From Verrucomicrobiales bacterium (lineage in GTDB: Bacteria; Verrucomicrobiota; Verrucomicrobiia; Verrucomicrobiales; DEV007), in NCBI GenBank assembly GCA_007123695.1, contig SLGN01000550.1, positions 1 through 7,611 on the forward strand: a DNA stretch of 7,611 nt, read 5' to 3'. The notes under the pieces are model-generated. The model searched no databases, had not been told where the DNA came from, and was given only the letters and a program-made list of their open reading frames with translations. The position numbers were made by a program, and so were the translations under genes. Below are positions 1 to 6,448 of the stretch, in pieces (the stretch's first letter is position 1; each line of letters starts with the position of its first letter).

Positions 1-2
1 TG

Positions 3-692
3 GTGATTCCCCCGCCCCACGCCTCGGCGGCGGGTCCCTCGCTCTTCGGAGGTTTCGCGGGCGGCGCGGCCTCGGCCCAGCGGTCCGCCGCAGCGGAGGG
101 AGAGCGCCGCTTCCGCCCCTTTGCTGGCCTCTTCGGACGCGACGGCGCGAATGCCGCTCCGGGAGCCGCAGCTCCCGAGACGAGCTCCGCGACGCAGTCG
201 TCGGGGTTGCGTGGCATTTTCAAGGGCCCCCAGCCGCCTCCGGCAGCCTATCCCGATCCCGTCCCCTACCCCTCCGTGGCCGACTACGCTCCCGCAGCTG
301 CCGGAGCGTCCCCGCTCCTCCCGATGAACGCGCCGATCCCTCCGCATGCCGTTCCCGGTCCGGCGCTCGCTCCGCCCCCGTCCTCAGCGGGTCAGTTGCC
401 CCCGCCGCTCGCGGCGGTTCCGGCACCGGGCCCGGCAGCGCTGCCCCCGGCCTCGCCGACCCACCCCTACCGGGTCCAGTTCGGTGCCTACCGCCGACTC
501 GCCAGCGCCGAAGAGCTGTCCGGCATGCTGCGGGGCGCGGGCATTCCAAACTCGGTCTTCGCCGCCCCCGGCACCGGACTGAACCTCGTCGTGACCGAGG
601 CCGGATTCACCAGCGCCGAGGAGGCGCAGCGCTGGATCGACTTCGAAGCGGCGCGGCGCGGCTGGACCGAGCGCCCCGTGGTGCTGCGCTGA
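3..692 (+). CDS. SPOR-domain protein with Pro/Ala-rich linker (5' end outside window)
   Basis: The reading frame is open from the first bases of the window, so the true start may lie upstream; the GTG at position 3 is only the first possible start seen. The visible 229 residues have two parts. Residues 1-150 are a low-complexity Pro/Ala/Gly-rich stretch, probably a disordered spacer. Residues 154-225 match a SPOR domain: YRVQFGAY opens the first strand, an Ala/Glu-rich helix follows (ASAEELSGMLRGAG), then a second strand (LNLVVTEAGF) and a second helix (AEEAQRWIDFE). SPOR domains bind peptidoglycan stripped of stem peptides at the septum, so the protein probably acts in the periplasm in cell division or wall remodelling. 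RlpA-like or DedD/FtsN-like proteins share this ending. No lytic or membrane domain is visible here, so the subfamily cannot be named. The stop codon lies one base from the stop of the opposite-strand gene. Confidence 0.85.
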   Translation: MIPPPHASAAGPSLFGGFAGGAASAQRSAAAEGERRFRPFAGLFGRDGANAAPGAAAPETSSATQSSGLRGIFKGPQPPPAAYPDPVPYPSVADYAPAAAGASPLLPMNAPIPPHAVPGPALAPPPSSAGQLPPPLAAVPAPGPAALPPASPTHPYRVQFGAYRRLASAEELSGMLRGAGIPNSVFAAPGTGLNLVVTEAGFTSAEEAQRWIDFEAARRGWTERPVVLR

Positions 693-693
693 T

Positions 694-3600
694 TCAGGGC
701 TGCTCCGCAGGCATCCTCACGAAGCGCAGCTCCCTCGGCCTCGGCAGCGGGCCGACGGTCGGTCCTTGCGACCGCAGCACGACGAGATGGTCGGCAGCGG
801 CCAATTCGACGACTCCGAGCGTTGCGGCAACGAAGCCCGCGCCCGGCGCCGGACCTTCGACGGCGGCGCCGGAAAAGACCTCTCTCCCGCCGATCTCGAG
901 GCACCATCCCTTTTCGGCAGGCCCGTCCTCCGGCGCCGAGGCGTCCCATTCGACCCGGAACTCGCCGGGCCGGTCGAGAACGAGGGTCCATTGAATGCGG
1001 TCGCTCTCGGCGCCCCAGCCCTCGATGGCGTCCGATGTCTCGTCGTAGCGGAGACGCTCGCCGTCAAGGCGGCACCTCGAGGCACGCAGCCGGGCCGTTC
1101 CGTCGGCGCCGAGCCCGACCCGCGCGGCCATGTCGACGTTCCCTCGGGGCGGGGCGGCCTCGTCCGAACCGAGCGTGGCGAGATAGGCGAAAAGGTCGGC
1201 GAGCTGCTGCTTCGAGAGGATTTTCTCGAAGCCTTCGGGCATCAGGGAAACGCCGGTGGACGCCATTGACGCGATCTCTCCCCGGGCGAGGGCGCGCGCG
1301 GTGCCGTCGGCTTGGCGGATTCTCAGGGCGTTCGAGCTTTCGTCGGCGACGACGCCGTAGACCATGTCGCCCTCCGTCGTCGTCACGGCGTAGTTCACAT
1401 AACGGTCCTCGACGGCGCGGTTCGGATCGAGCACCGCGACGAGCAGCGTTTCGGGAGACCTGTCGTTGAGCCCGGCGAGATCCGGTCCCACCGGATTTTT
1501 ACCCGGTCCGGCGTCATGGCATGCAGCGCAGGCGGCGCCGAAGACCGATTTGCCCGTCGCCGCATCGCCCTTCATCGCGGCGACGTCGGCGTGGGCGGCG
1601 AGAACCTCCTCGCGACTGGCGTCGGCGGCGGACTCGAAAAGCGGGCGGGCCCGCTCGCGCACGGCCGCATCGGGCGACTCGAGGAGACGGCGGCGGCTCG
1701 CCGCATCGACTTCGCCGCGCGGGACCGCACCCGCCTCGATCGAGTCGAGCAGCGCCGCCGTCCAGTCGCTCCGCCCCAGCAGCAAAGCCAGCGCCCGGGA
1801 CCGGTCGCTCGGCGGCAGGGCGGCCCAGCGGTCGCCAAGGGCCTGCGCCGTACCGGGGTGGCGGACCCGGGCGAGCGCTTCGAAGGCGGCCTCTCGCAGG
1901 GCCGGAGGTGTTTGCGGAGCAAGCAGGCCGAGGAGACGGTCGAAGTCGCCGTCTCCGTCAAACACGGCAGGCTGCCCGAGAAACCGGACCGCTGCGGCTC
2001 GCGCCTCCGCTCCAAGAGCGGCGTCGGACGCCCGCGCCCGCGCGTCGTCGAGGAGTTCGCGCAGGGCGGCGGAGAGCGTCCCGCCCCCCGCGAGGGAATC
2101 GACGGTGGCGCCACCCTCGAAGAGACCGGACAGCAGCGCCAGCCGACGGTCTTGGTCCGGCCCGTCCTCGCCGACGACGTAGGCGGCGAGGAGTCCGAGC
2201 GAACGGGCGTCGCCCCAACGGGCCGCGAAGCGCCCGAGCTCGGGCAGCACGGCGTCGTTCCTCCAGCGCGGATTCGGCTGGGTCAGCTTCGCGACGAGGG
2301 GAGCGAGGTTTTCGCGGTTCACCGCGCTGAGCAGCACGGGCACGGCGTGGGGATCGTCGCCATGGCGCGAGAGCAGGTCCGCCAGCCACGCCGCGTCCGA
2401 TTCGGGACCGCTCCCCTCTTCGCCGAGCAAAGCGGCCAATTCGATGGCGACGAAAGCGTCGTCGCGCATCCTTTCAGGCAGGCCCGCCAGCTCCCCCGCA
2501 GGAACGCGCCCGCGGGCAAGGCGCACCGCGTGCCGGACGACGCCCGGATGGTTCTCGGCAAGGACAGCGAAGAGCGTGTCGGTCTCCAGTTCGCCGAGTC
2601 CGTCGAGAACGCAGAGGGCATGGACGCGTGCCAGAGGACTCTTCCCCGAGAGAGCCATTTCCACCAGCGCCGTGACCGGCTCTTTCCCGCCCAGCCATAG
2701 CAACATCTGGTGGGCGAGGTCGCGCACCGTGCCGTTGCCGCTTTCAAGGCGGGCGACCAGCCCGGCGGCATCGAGATGGTCGAGCCGCGGAATTTCCGGC
2801 GACGGCCCCGCATCGGGCACGACCCGGTAGATACGCCCGCGGCCCGCCCCGGCGCGCATCTCCAGTTTCTTCTGCCACTCCTGCGGGATCCACTCGGGAT
2901 GCTCGATCACGAAGCGATACATGTCCGCGATCCAAAGGCCGCCCTCGGGACCGGTCCTCGCCGCGACGGGCCGCGACCATGGATCGGTCGAGGCGAAAAA
3001 TTCCGACTCACGCTCGTCGGGATGGCGGTCCGAGACGAAGGTCGCCCCCCTCGGCTCCAGCACCTGGCGGCTCACCAGATTGTGGACCGGCTCGCAGGTG
3101 AAGGCGTTCCCGGAAACGCCTTCACCCAACACGGTGTCGCGGTAGATCGTGGGGCCGCACGCCGAAGTGAAGCGGTTCGCCCGGTCGAAGTCGTTGAAGC
3201 GCTCCAGGGTGGGGCTGGCGGGGAAGACCGGCGCCGCTCCCGGCTCCCTCGGCACATCGACGTAGGCGCGGGCCACGCGGACCTCGGGATTCCGCCGCAG
3301 CAGATGCCAGGAGTAGGGATAGTGCCACAGCGGATTGCTGTTGTTGCAGCCGAACCAGTTGCCCCAGTCGTCGCCGAAGCGTCCGCATTGGGTGCGGCCG
3401 TTGAGCGGCTCGTGTTCGCGGGTGAAGGGGTTCAGGCGCAGGTCGAAGCCGCGGATGTCGACCTCCTCGCGCCGCTCCTGCGAGAGGATCACCCCGCCGC
3501 CGTCTCCGTTGGCGACGTGCAGCCAATTGTCCAGACCCCAGGCGAGGCCGTTGACGCGGTGCTGCTGGTTGGCGCGGGCGAAGCCCTCGTACCAGACTTC

Positions 3601-4083
3601 GCGCCGGTCCGCCGTCCCGTCTCCGTCGGTGTCCTCCGCGTAGAAAATCTCCGGCGCGGCGGTCACGAGCACGCCCTTGCCCCACACCTTGACCCCGGTT
3701 GGGTAGGACAGTCCGTCGAGGAACACCGTGGCCGAATCGTAGCGCCCGTCGCCATTGGTGTCGGCGAGGACCTTGATGCGCCCACCCGGCTCGTCGAGCG
3801 GATCGCCCGGCTTGTGCCAGGTCTGGCCGTTGGGATAGTCGCGCATCTCGGCGACCCAGAGACGTCCGTCCGGCCCCCAGTCGAAGGCCACGGGGTCCTC
3901 CACGAGAGGCTCGGCGGCGACCAGCTCGACACGGTAGCCTTCTGGCACCCGCATCGAGGCGAGAGCATCCTCAGGCGAAAGGGCCCGCCATTCTTCGGAC
4001 AGCGGCGCCGTCTCCACGCTCGGTGGATCGCCCATGCAAAGGATCGGGAAAAAGGGGAGAAGGGTCGTGCAGAATCTCTTCAT
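694..4083 (-). CDS. PVC-type secreted heme protein: dehydrogenase-like beta-propeller, HEAT-like repeats, CxxCH cytochrome domain
   Basis: This protein of 1129 residues starts MKRF with a short hydrophobic stretch to about residue 18, probably a signal peptide, so it is likely periplasmic. Residues 38-425 match the Planctomycete/Verrucomicrobia 'putative membrane-bound dehydrogenase' domain (TIGR02604 type), a propeller related to sorbosone/glucose dehydrogenases; it carries two Ca-loop-like motifs, DTNGDG at 108-113 and DTDGDG at 151-156. Residues about 435-835 are Ala/Leu-rich helical HEAT-like repeats. Residues 845-970 form the heme domain typical of this group (TIGR02603 type), with C852-A-A-C855-H856 binding heme and M948 (SLMPEGF) as the probable sixth ligand. 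Residues about 980-1126 look like a beta-rich, carbohydrate-binding-like module. The likely role is oxidation of a sugar-like substrate with electrons passed to the heme; the substrate is unknown. No Shine-Dalgarno precedes the ATG. No DUF1501/DUF1553-type partner is visible in the window. Confidence 0.93.
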   Translation of the reverse strand: MKRFCTTLLPFFPILCMGDPPSVETAPLSEEWRALSPEDALASMRVPEGYRVELVAAEPLVEDPVAFDWGPDGRLWVAEMRDYPNGQTWHKPGDPLDEPGGRIKVLADTNGDGRYDSATVFLDGLSYPTGVKVWGKGVLVTAAPEIFYAEDTDGDGTADRREVWYEGFARANQQHRVNGLAWGLDNWLHVANGDGGGVILSQERREEVDIRGFDLRLNPFTREHEPLNGRTQCGRFGDDWGNWFGCNNSNPLWHYPYSWHLLRRNPEVRVARAYVDVPREPGAAPVFPASPTLERFNDFDRANRFTSACGPTIYRDTVLGEGVSGNAFTCEPVHNLVSRQVLEPRGATFVSDRHPDERESEFFASTDPWSRPVAARTGPEGGLWIADMYRFVIEHPEWIPQEWQKKLEMRAGAGRGRIYRVVPDAGPSPEIPRLDHLDAAGLVARLESGNGTVRDLAHQMLLWLGGKEPVTALVEMALSGKSPLARVHALCVLDGLGELETDTLFAVLAENHPGVVRHAVRLARGRVPAGELAGLPERMRDDAFVAIELAALLGEEGSGPESDAAWLADLLSRHGDDPHAVPVLLSAVNRENLAPLVAKLTQPNPRWRNDAVLPELGRFAARWGDARSLGLLAAYVVGEDGPDQDRRLALLSGLFEGGATVDSLAGGGTLSAALRELLDDARARASDAALGAEARAAAVRFLGQPAVFDGDGDFDRLLGLLAPQTPPALREAAFEALARVRHPGTAQALGDRWAALPPSDRSRALALLLGRSDWTAALLDSIEAGAVPRGEVDAASRRRLLESPDAAVRERARPLFESAADASREEVLAAHADVAAMKGDAATGKSVFGAACAACHDAGPGKNPVGPDLAGLNDRSPETLLVAVLDPNRAVEDRYVNYAVTTTEGDMVYGVVADESSNALRIRQADGTARALARGEIASMASTGVSLMPEGFEKILSKQQLADLFAYLATLGSDEAAPPRGNVDMAARVGLGADGTARLRASRCRLDGERLRYDETSDAIEGWGAESDRIQWTLVLDRPGEFRVEWDASAPEDGPAEKGWCLEIGGREVFSGAAVEGPAPGAGFVAATLGVVELAAADHLVVLRSQGPTVGPLPRPRELRFVRMPAEQP

Positions 4084-4339
4084 CGCAGCAAATCGGACTC
4101 AAGCAGGGAAACTGCAGGACAATACCCCTCGGGCACCCCCTTGGAAAAGCCGATCCCCAGCCTGATCGCGCGACGTCCCCGCAGACGCCGCCAACGCTTC
4201 CAGCACGGTCTCCCGCATCGCTTTCAAACTAATTCCCACATTTTTTATTTGTATTTCTTGTGAAACAATCTGCATGGAAGACCGGATCTCCCGGGGTGTG
4301 AGCAGAGCGCTCTATCAATTCGCCGACAGTAGGCTGCAA

Positions 4340-4381
4340 TTCAATCCATCTGCTTCAATCCATCATCTTCTTCAATCCATC
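4340..4381. repeat. three direct repeats of TTCAATCCATC
   Basis: The 11-mer TTCAATCCATC occurs exactly three times, at 4340-4350, 4354-4364 and 4371-4381, so the copies start 14 and 17 bp apart. Read on the minus strand the unit is GATGGATTGAA, and two copies extend to GATGGATTGAAGNA. The array sits between the two divergent genes and next to an AT-rich palindrome. That position fits binding sites for a regulator, but the uneven spacing is not a whole number of helix turns. A simple local duplication is the other explanation. Confidence 0.8.
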
Positions 4382-4387
4382 AGGAAT

Positions 4388-4462
4388 TTAATTTGTAATT
4401 TTGGTCAAAATTTCGCGGACGGAGCGCGGCTTCTTCGAGGCTTGTTCCTCGGAGACTTTCAT
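4388..4462 (-). CDS. possible 24-residue small ORF (low confidence)
   Basis: An ATG at 4462-4460 opens a 24-codon frame ending in TAA. The peptide begins MKVSEEQASKKPRSVREI and is basic and lysine/arginine-rich. The first 17 codons mostly end in G or C like the real genes around it, while the last seven become AT-rich. A second short frame on the same strand, starting at the ATG at 4503 and reading MELPDKDDPSTPAQ, ends in a TGA that overlaps this ATG (ATGA), an arrangement seen in coupled genes. There is no Shine-Dalgarno, no recognised family, and the frame overlaps the palindrome and the hairpin. It could be a leader peptide, a decayed gene fragment or chance. Confidence 0.22.
   Translation of the reverse strand: MKVSEEQASKKPRSVREILTKITN
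4397..4412. promoter_or_regulatory. 16-bp AT-rich palindrome, candidate operator
   Basis: AATTTTGGTCAAAATT is a perfect inverted repeat with 7-bp arms and a 2-bp centre. It lies 16 bp from the last of the direct repeats and about 175 bp upstream of the CDF start. A dimeric regulator site is the simplest reading. Because a metal transporter follows, a metal-responsive regulator is possible, but the sequence does not match a box I can name. No function has been shown. Confidence 0.4.
4432..4455 (+). other. stem-loop in the leader region of the CDF gene
   Basis: TCTTCGAGG and CCTCGGAGA can pair over nine positions around a six-base loop (CTTGTT). In plus-strand RNA all nine pairs form, one as G-U. 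In minus-strand RNA that position is an A-C mismatch, so the structure favours the plus strand. The bases after it (CTTTCATT) are not a real U-run, so an efficient intrinsic terminator is unlikely. A structured 5' leader of the CDF transcript is possible if transcription starts upstream of it. Confidence 0.35.
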
Positions 4463-4586
4463 TGCGCCGGTGTAGATGGATCGTCTTTATCCGGAAGCTC
4501 CATGGGTGATCCTTCTGTCCCTGCGGATCGGGCCCGCATGCGCCAAGACGAATGGTTTGGACTGTGGTAGGATTTGCCTCTTGAGC

Positions 4587-5540
4587 ATGGAGGAGTCGGA
4601 CGCCCATCGACTGCTGCGGCGGGCCAGTTGGATCTCCTTCTGGACCGGAGTGGTGATGTTCGCGATCAAGGCCGGCGCCTGGTGGGCGACCCGATCCTCC
4701 GCCATCCTCGGCGACGCGGCCGAGTCAGTGGTCCACGTCGCCGCCGTCGGCTTCGTCGTCTACAGCCTGCGCCTCTCCCAGAAGCCGCCCGACGAGAGCC
4801 ATCCGTACGGCCACGCCAAGGTCGCATTTTTCTCTGCCGGCTTCGAGGGCGCGCTGATCTGCATTGCCGCCCTCTTCATCATCTGGAGCGCCATAGCGCA
4901 GTGGATCGCGGGCGAAGGGCCGCAGCATCTTGGCGGAGGCATGGTCCTCGTCGCCCTCGCCCTCGCCATCAACGGTGGGCTCGGCTGGTGGCTTCTCGCG
5001 ACGGGGCGGCGCCACCGGTCCCTCATTCTCGAGGCCAACGGGCGCCACGTCCTCACCGATGCCTGGACCAGCATCGGGGTCATTGGCGGCCTCGCCCTGA
5101 CTCTCGCAACCGGCTGGATGGGATTCGACCCGCTTTGCGCCATCCTCGTCGCCCTGAACATCCTCTGGTCGGGGGTGCGCCTGATGTGGTGCAGCGCCAA
5201 CGGTCTGATGGATCGGGCGGACCCCGCAGTGCAAGCCGCCCTCGTCGCCCGCCTCGACCGGGCCACCTCGGCAAAGGGCGTCACCTGGCACCAGCTACGC
5301 CACCGGCATCTCGGCGAAGGGCACTGGGTCGATTTCCACCTCGTCTTCCCCGATTCCACGACGGTGCGCGACGCCCACGAAACCGCGACCGCCATCGAAG
5401 ACGAAATCCGCGATGAACTCGGCAGCGCGACCGTGGTCACGAGCCACCTCGAACCAATCGATGACCACGTCCGGATCCACGGTCATCCACCCGGAGAGGG
5501 CCCGCCCCTCGCGCAGGCCGAAGGACACCGTCCGGATTGA
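4587..5540 (+). CDS. cation diffusion facilitator (CDF) family metal transporter
   Basis: This 317-residue protein is an inner-membrane divalent-metal/proton antiporter of the CDF family (COG0053). It has about six membrane helices followed by a cytoplasmic dimerisation domain at about 215-290. Family marks are HPYGH at 72-76 after the second helix and H154-V-L-T-D158 in helix 5, the usual HxxxD half of the metal site. In helix 2 the usual acidic/His pair is replaced by D43, E46 and H50 (GDAAESVVH). The ES spacing recalls the CDF clade with DALESxVN, but with His instead of Asn. The C-terminal tail ends in a His-containing segment (DDHVRIHGH, 292-300). The metal is not predictable; Zn, Fe, Mn or Co are options. 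The ATG at 4587 was chosen because homology begins there. A TTG at 4581, 8 bases after AGGA at 4569-4572, is a good alternative and adds two residues. Upstream in-frame starts add a tail unlike the family. Confidence 0.93.
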   Translation: MEESDAHRLLRRASWISFWTGVVMFAIKAGAWWATRSSAILGDAAESVVHVAAVGFVVYSLRLSQKPPDESHPYGHAKVAFFSAGFEGALICIAALFIIWSAIAQWIAGEGPQHLGGGMVLVALALAINGGLGWWLLATGRRHRSLILEANGRHVLTDAWTSIGVIGGLALTLATGWMGFDPLCAILVALNILWSGVRLMWCSANGLMDRADPAVQAALVARLDRATSAKGVTWHQLRHRHLGEGHWVDFHLVFPDSTTVRDAHETATAIEDEIRDELGSATVVTSHLEPIDDHVRIHGHPPGEGPPLAQAEGHRPD

Positions 5541-5662
5541 CGGGCTCCGTACGCGAGGCGAAGAATCAGGCACCGAACTCCTGCGAAGTCCGCGCGGCGG
5601 CTCCTCCCTTGCACCCGGTGGATCCGAGGGCTATTGATGGTGGCCGCGATGTGCGGCGCCGG

Positions 5663-6397
5663 ATGAAGCTTCCTGATCGCGCCGAACTGGATGCGGAGAC
5701 TGCGGAGACAATCCTTGTCAACCAGCTCACCGTCGGCAGCGCTTTGCATCTGGTGAAATGCGAAGGCGGAGCGCTGTCGGCGGCAGGCCTCGCCTCCCGC
5801 GCCTCCACCGCCTTGATCGTCTACGCCTTCATGGCAAGGGCGATCGTCGTGGGCGAAGCGAGCGTGTGGCATCTTTTCCTCCCCATGGCGGCCGAGTACC
5901 TTGTGCTGCTGTTGGCTCACCCGCTCCTTGTCGTTTTCGTGCAAGATGCGGGGCTTCGCCACGATGCGGCTCGCTCGCTCGCTTGGATTGCAGCCATCTC
6001 AGTCGCTGCCGTTGCCTGGATCGCATGGCAGTCCCTGGAAGAAGGCACGGCTTGGTCGAGCCAGGGCGCCCATGAACTGGAACGCTTTCGTCAATGGATC
6101 GCGGGGCACGGCATGCTGTGGGCGATCGCCGCCGCCGCCGCATCCACCGCACTCTCCTTGCCCGGACGGGTCGTGTCCTTCCATCGCAACGGGCCACCCT
6201 TCCTCGCCGTAGGCATAGGCTGCGCGATGCGCTTCGTGGTCGCCTTCTTCGGTTGCTTTCTCCTGCCGCTTCTCGTCGCAAATCCCGGCAGCGCCAAGTG
6301 GGCGGTCTGGGCCTTGCTCCTGTTTTCCGAACTCGGCGGTCTCGCGATGCACTGGGACTTGCAGCGACGGCTCGCGGAGCGCGGGATACCGGTGTAG
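5663..6397 (+). CDS. unrecognised multi-pass membrane protein
   Basis: I do not recognise this 244-residue protein. It begins with an amphipathic, acidic N-terminus (about residues 1-45), then shows about six hydrophobic segments near 48-66, 74-95, 104-123, 150-168, 179-206 and 211-230, and ends in a short Arg-rich tail. Between helices 3 and 4 is a 26-residue polar loop rich in Glu, Trp and Ser. Polar residues inside or next to helices include H86 (AHPLLVVF), E78 and E223. It follows the CDF gene in the same direction with a 122-base gap and no obvious promoter, so co-transcription is likely. The start is uncertain. The frame stays open back to a TTG at 5537 that overlaps the CDF stop (TTGA), which would add 42 residues, but that stretch is polar, proline-rich and less codon-biased. 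A GTG at 5651 is also possible. Confidence 0.75.
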   Translation: MKLPDRAELDAETAETILVNQLTVGSALHLVKCEGGALSAAGLASRASTALIVYAFMARAIVVGEASVWHLFLPMAAEYLVLLLAHPLLVVFVQDAGLRHDAARSLAWIAAISVAAVAWIAWQSLEEGTAWSSQGAHELERFRQWIAGHGMLWAIAAAAASTALSLPGRVVSFHRNGPPFLAVGIGCAMRFVVAFFGCFLLPLLVANPGSAKWAVWALLLFSELGGLAMHWDLQRRLAERGIPV

Positions 6398-6419
6398 GCG
6401 GTCTCCCGCAGAATCTCGC

Positions 6420-6446
6420 CGTCGCCCGCCGCCCGTCGCCCGCCGC
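6420..6446. repeat. 14-bp tandem duplication in a convergent gap
   Basis: CGTCGCCCGCCGC occurs at 6420-6432 and again at 6434-6446, a 14-bp period repeated almost twice. It lies in the 51-bp gap between the stop codons of two convergent genes. No U-tract hairpin is visible there, so no intrinsic terminator is called for either gene. The repeat looks like replication slippage in GC-rich spacer DNA. Confidence 0.7.
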
Positions 6447-6448
6447 AG

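Larger units (their letters stand above)
4084..4586. other. divergent intergenic region (503 bp) with repeats and palindromes
   Basis: This stretch separates the minus-strand heme-protein gene from the plus-strand CDF gene, so it must hold the promoters of both. Its composition is uneven. About 4225-4270 and 4380-4415 are AT-rich within otherwise GC-rich DNA, while the flanks are GC-rich. It contains three direct 11-bp repeats, a 16-bp palindrome, a 10-bp palindrome (AGAGCGCTCT, 4304-4313), a 9-bp-stem hairpin and a possible tiny minus-strand reading frame, listed separately where useful. I found no convincing -35/-10 pair. The best minus-strand candidate, TTGTTT at 4268-4263 followed by TAAAAA at 4247-4242, is weak with only 15 bp between the boxes. 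Frames of up to 98 codons here lack family resemblance. Confidence 0.8.

Noticed and set aside
1312..2700. Long plus-strand open frame (462 codons) opposite the heme-protein gene
   Set aside because: It is antisense to a clearly recognised protein. Its translation is Arg/Gly/Glu-rich with no domain, as expected from GC-rich antisense frames.
4018..4083. Lipoprotein signal in the heme protein (Cys16)
   Set aside because: The residues before the Cys (P-I-L) do not fit a lipobox, so an ordinary signal peptide is preferred.
2710..4263. Plus-strand open frame of 517 codons
   Set aside because: Antisense to the conserved propeller domain; the translation shows no family features and runs on into the noncoding region.
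4296..4350. tRNA-like look (GAGC...GCTC followed by TTCAATCC)
   Set aside because: No acceptor stem or full cloverleaf can be formed, and the TTCAATCC element is explained by the triple direct repeat.
4340..4381. CRISPR-like array
   Set aside because: The repeats are only 11 bp with 3- and 6-bp spacers, and no cas gene is present.
4274..4570. Plus-strand 98-codon frame in the intergenic region
   Set aside because: It runs through the direct repeats and AT-rich palindrome, shows no codon bias or domain, and has no ribosome binding site.
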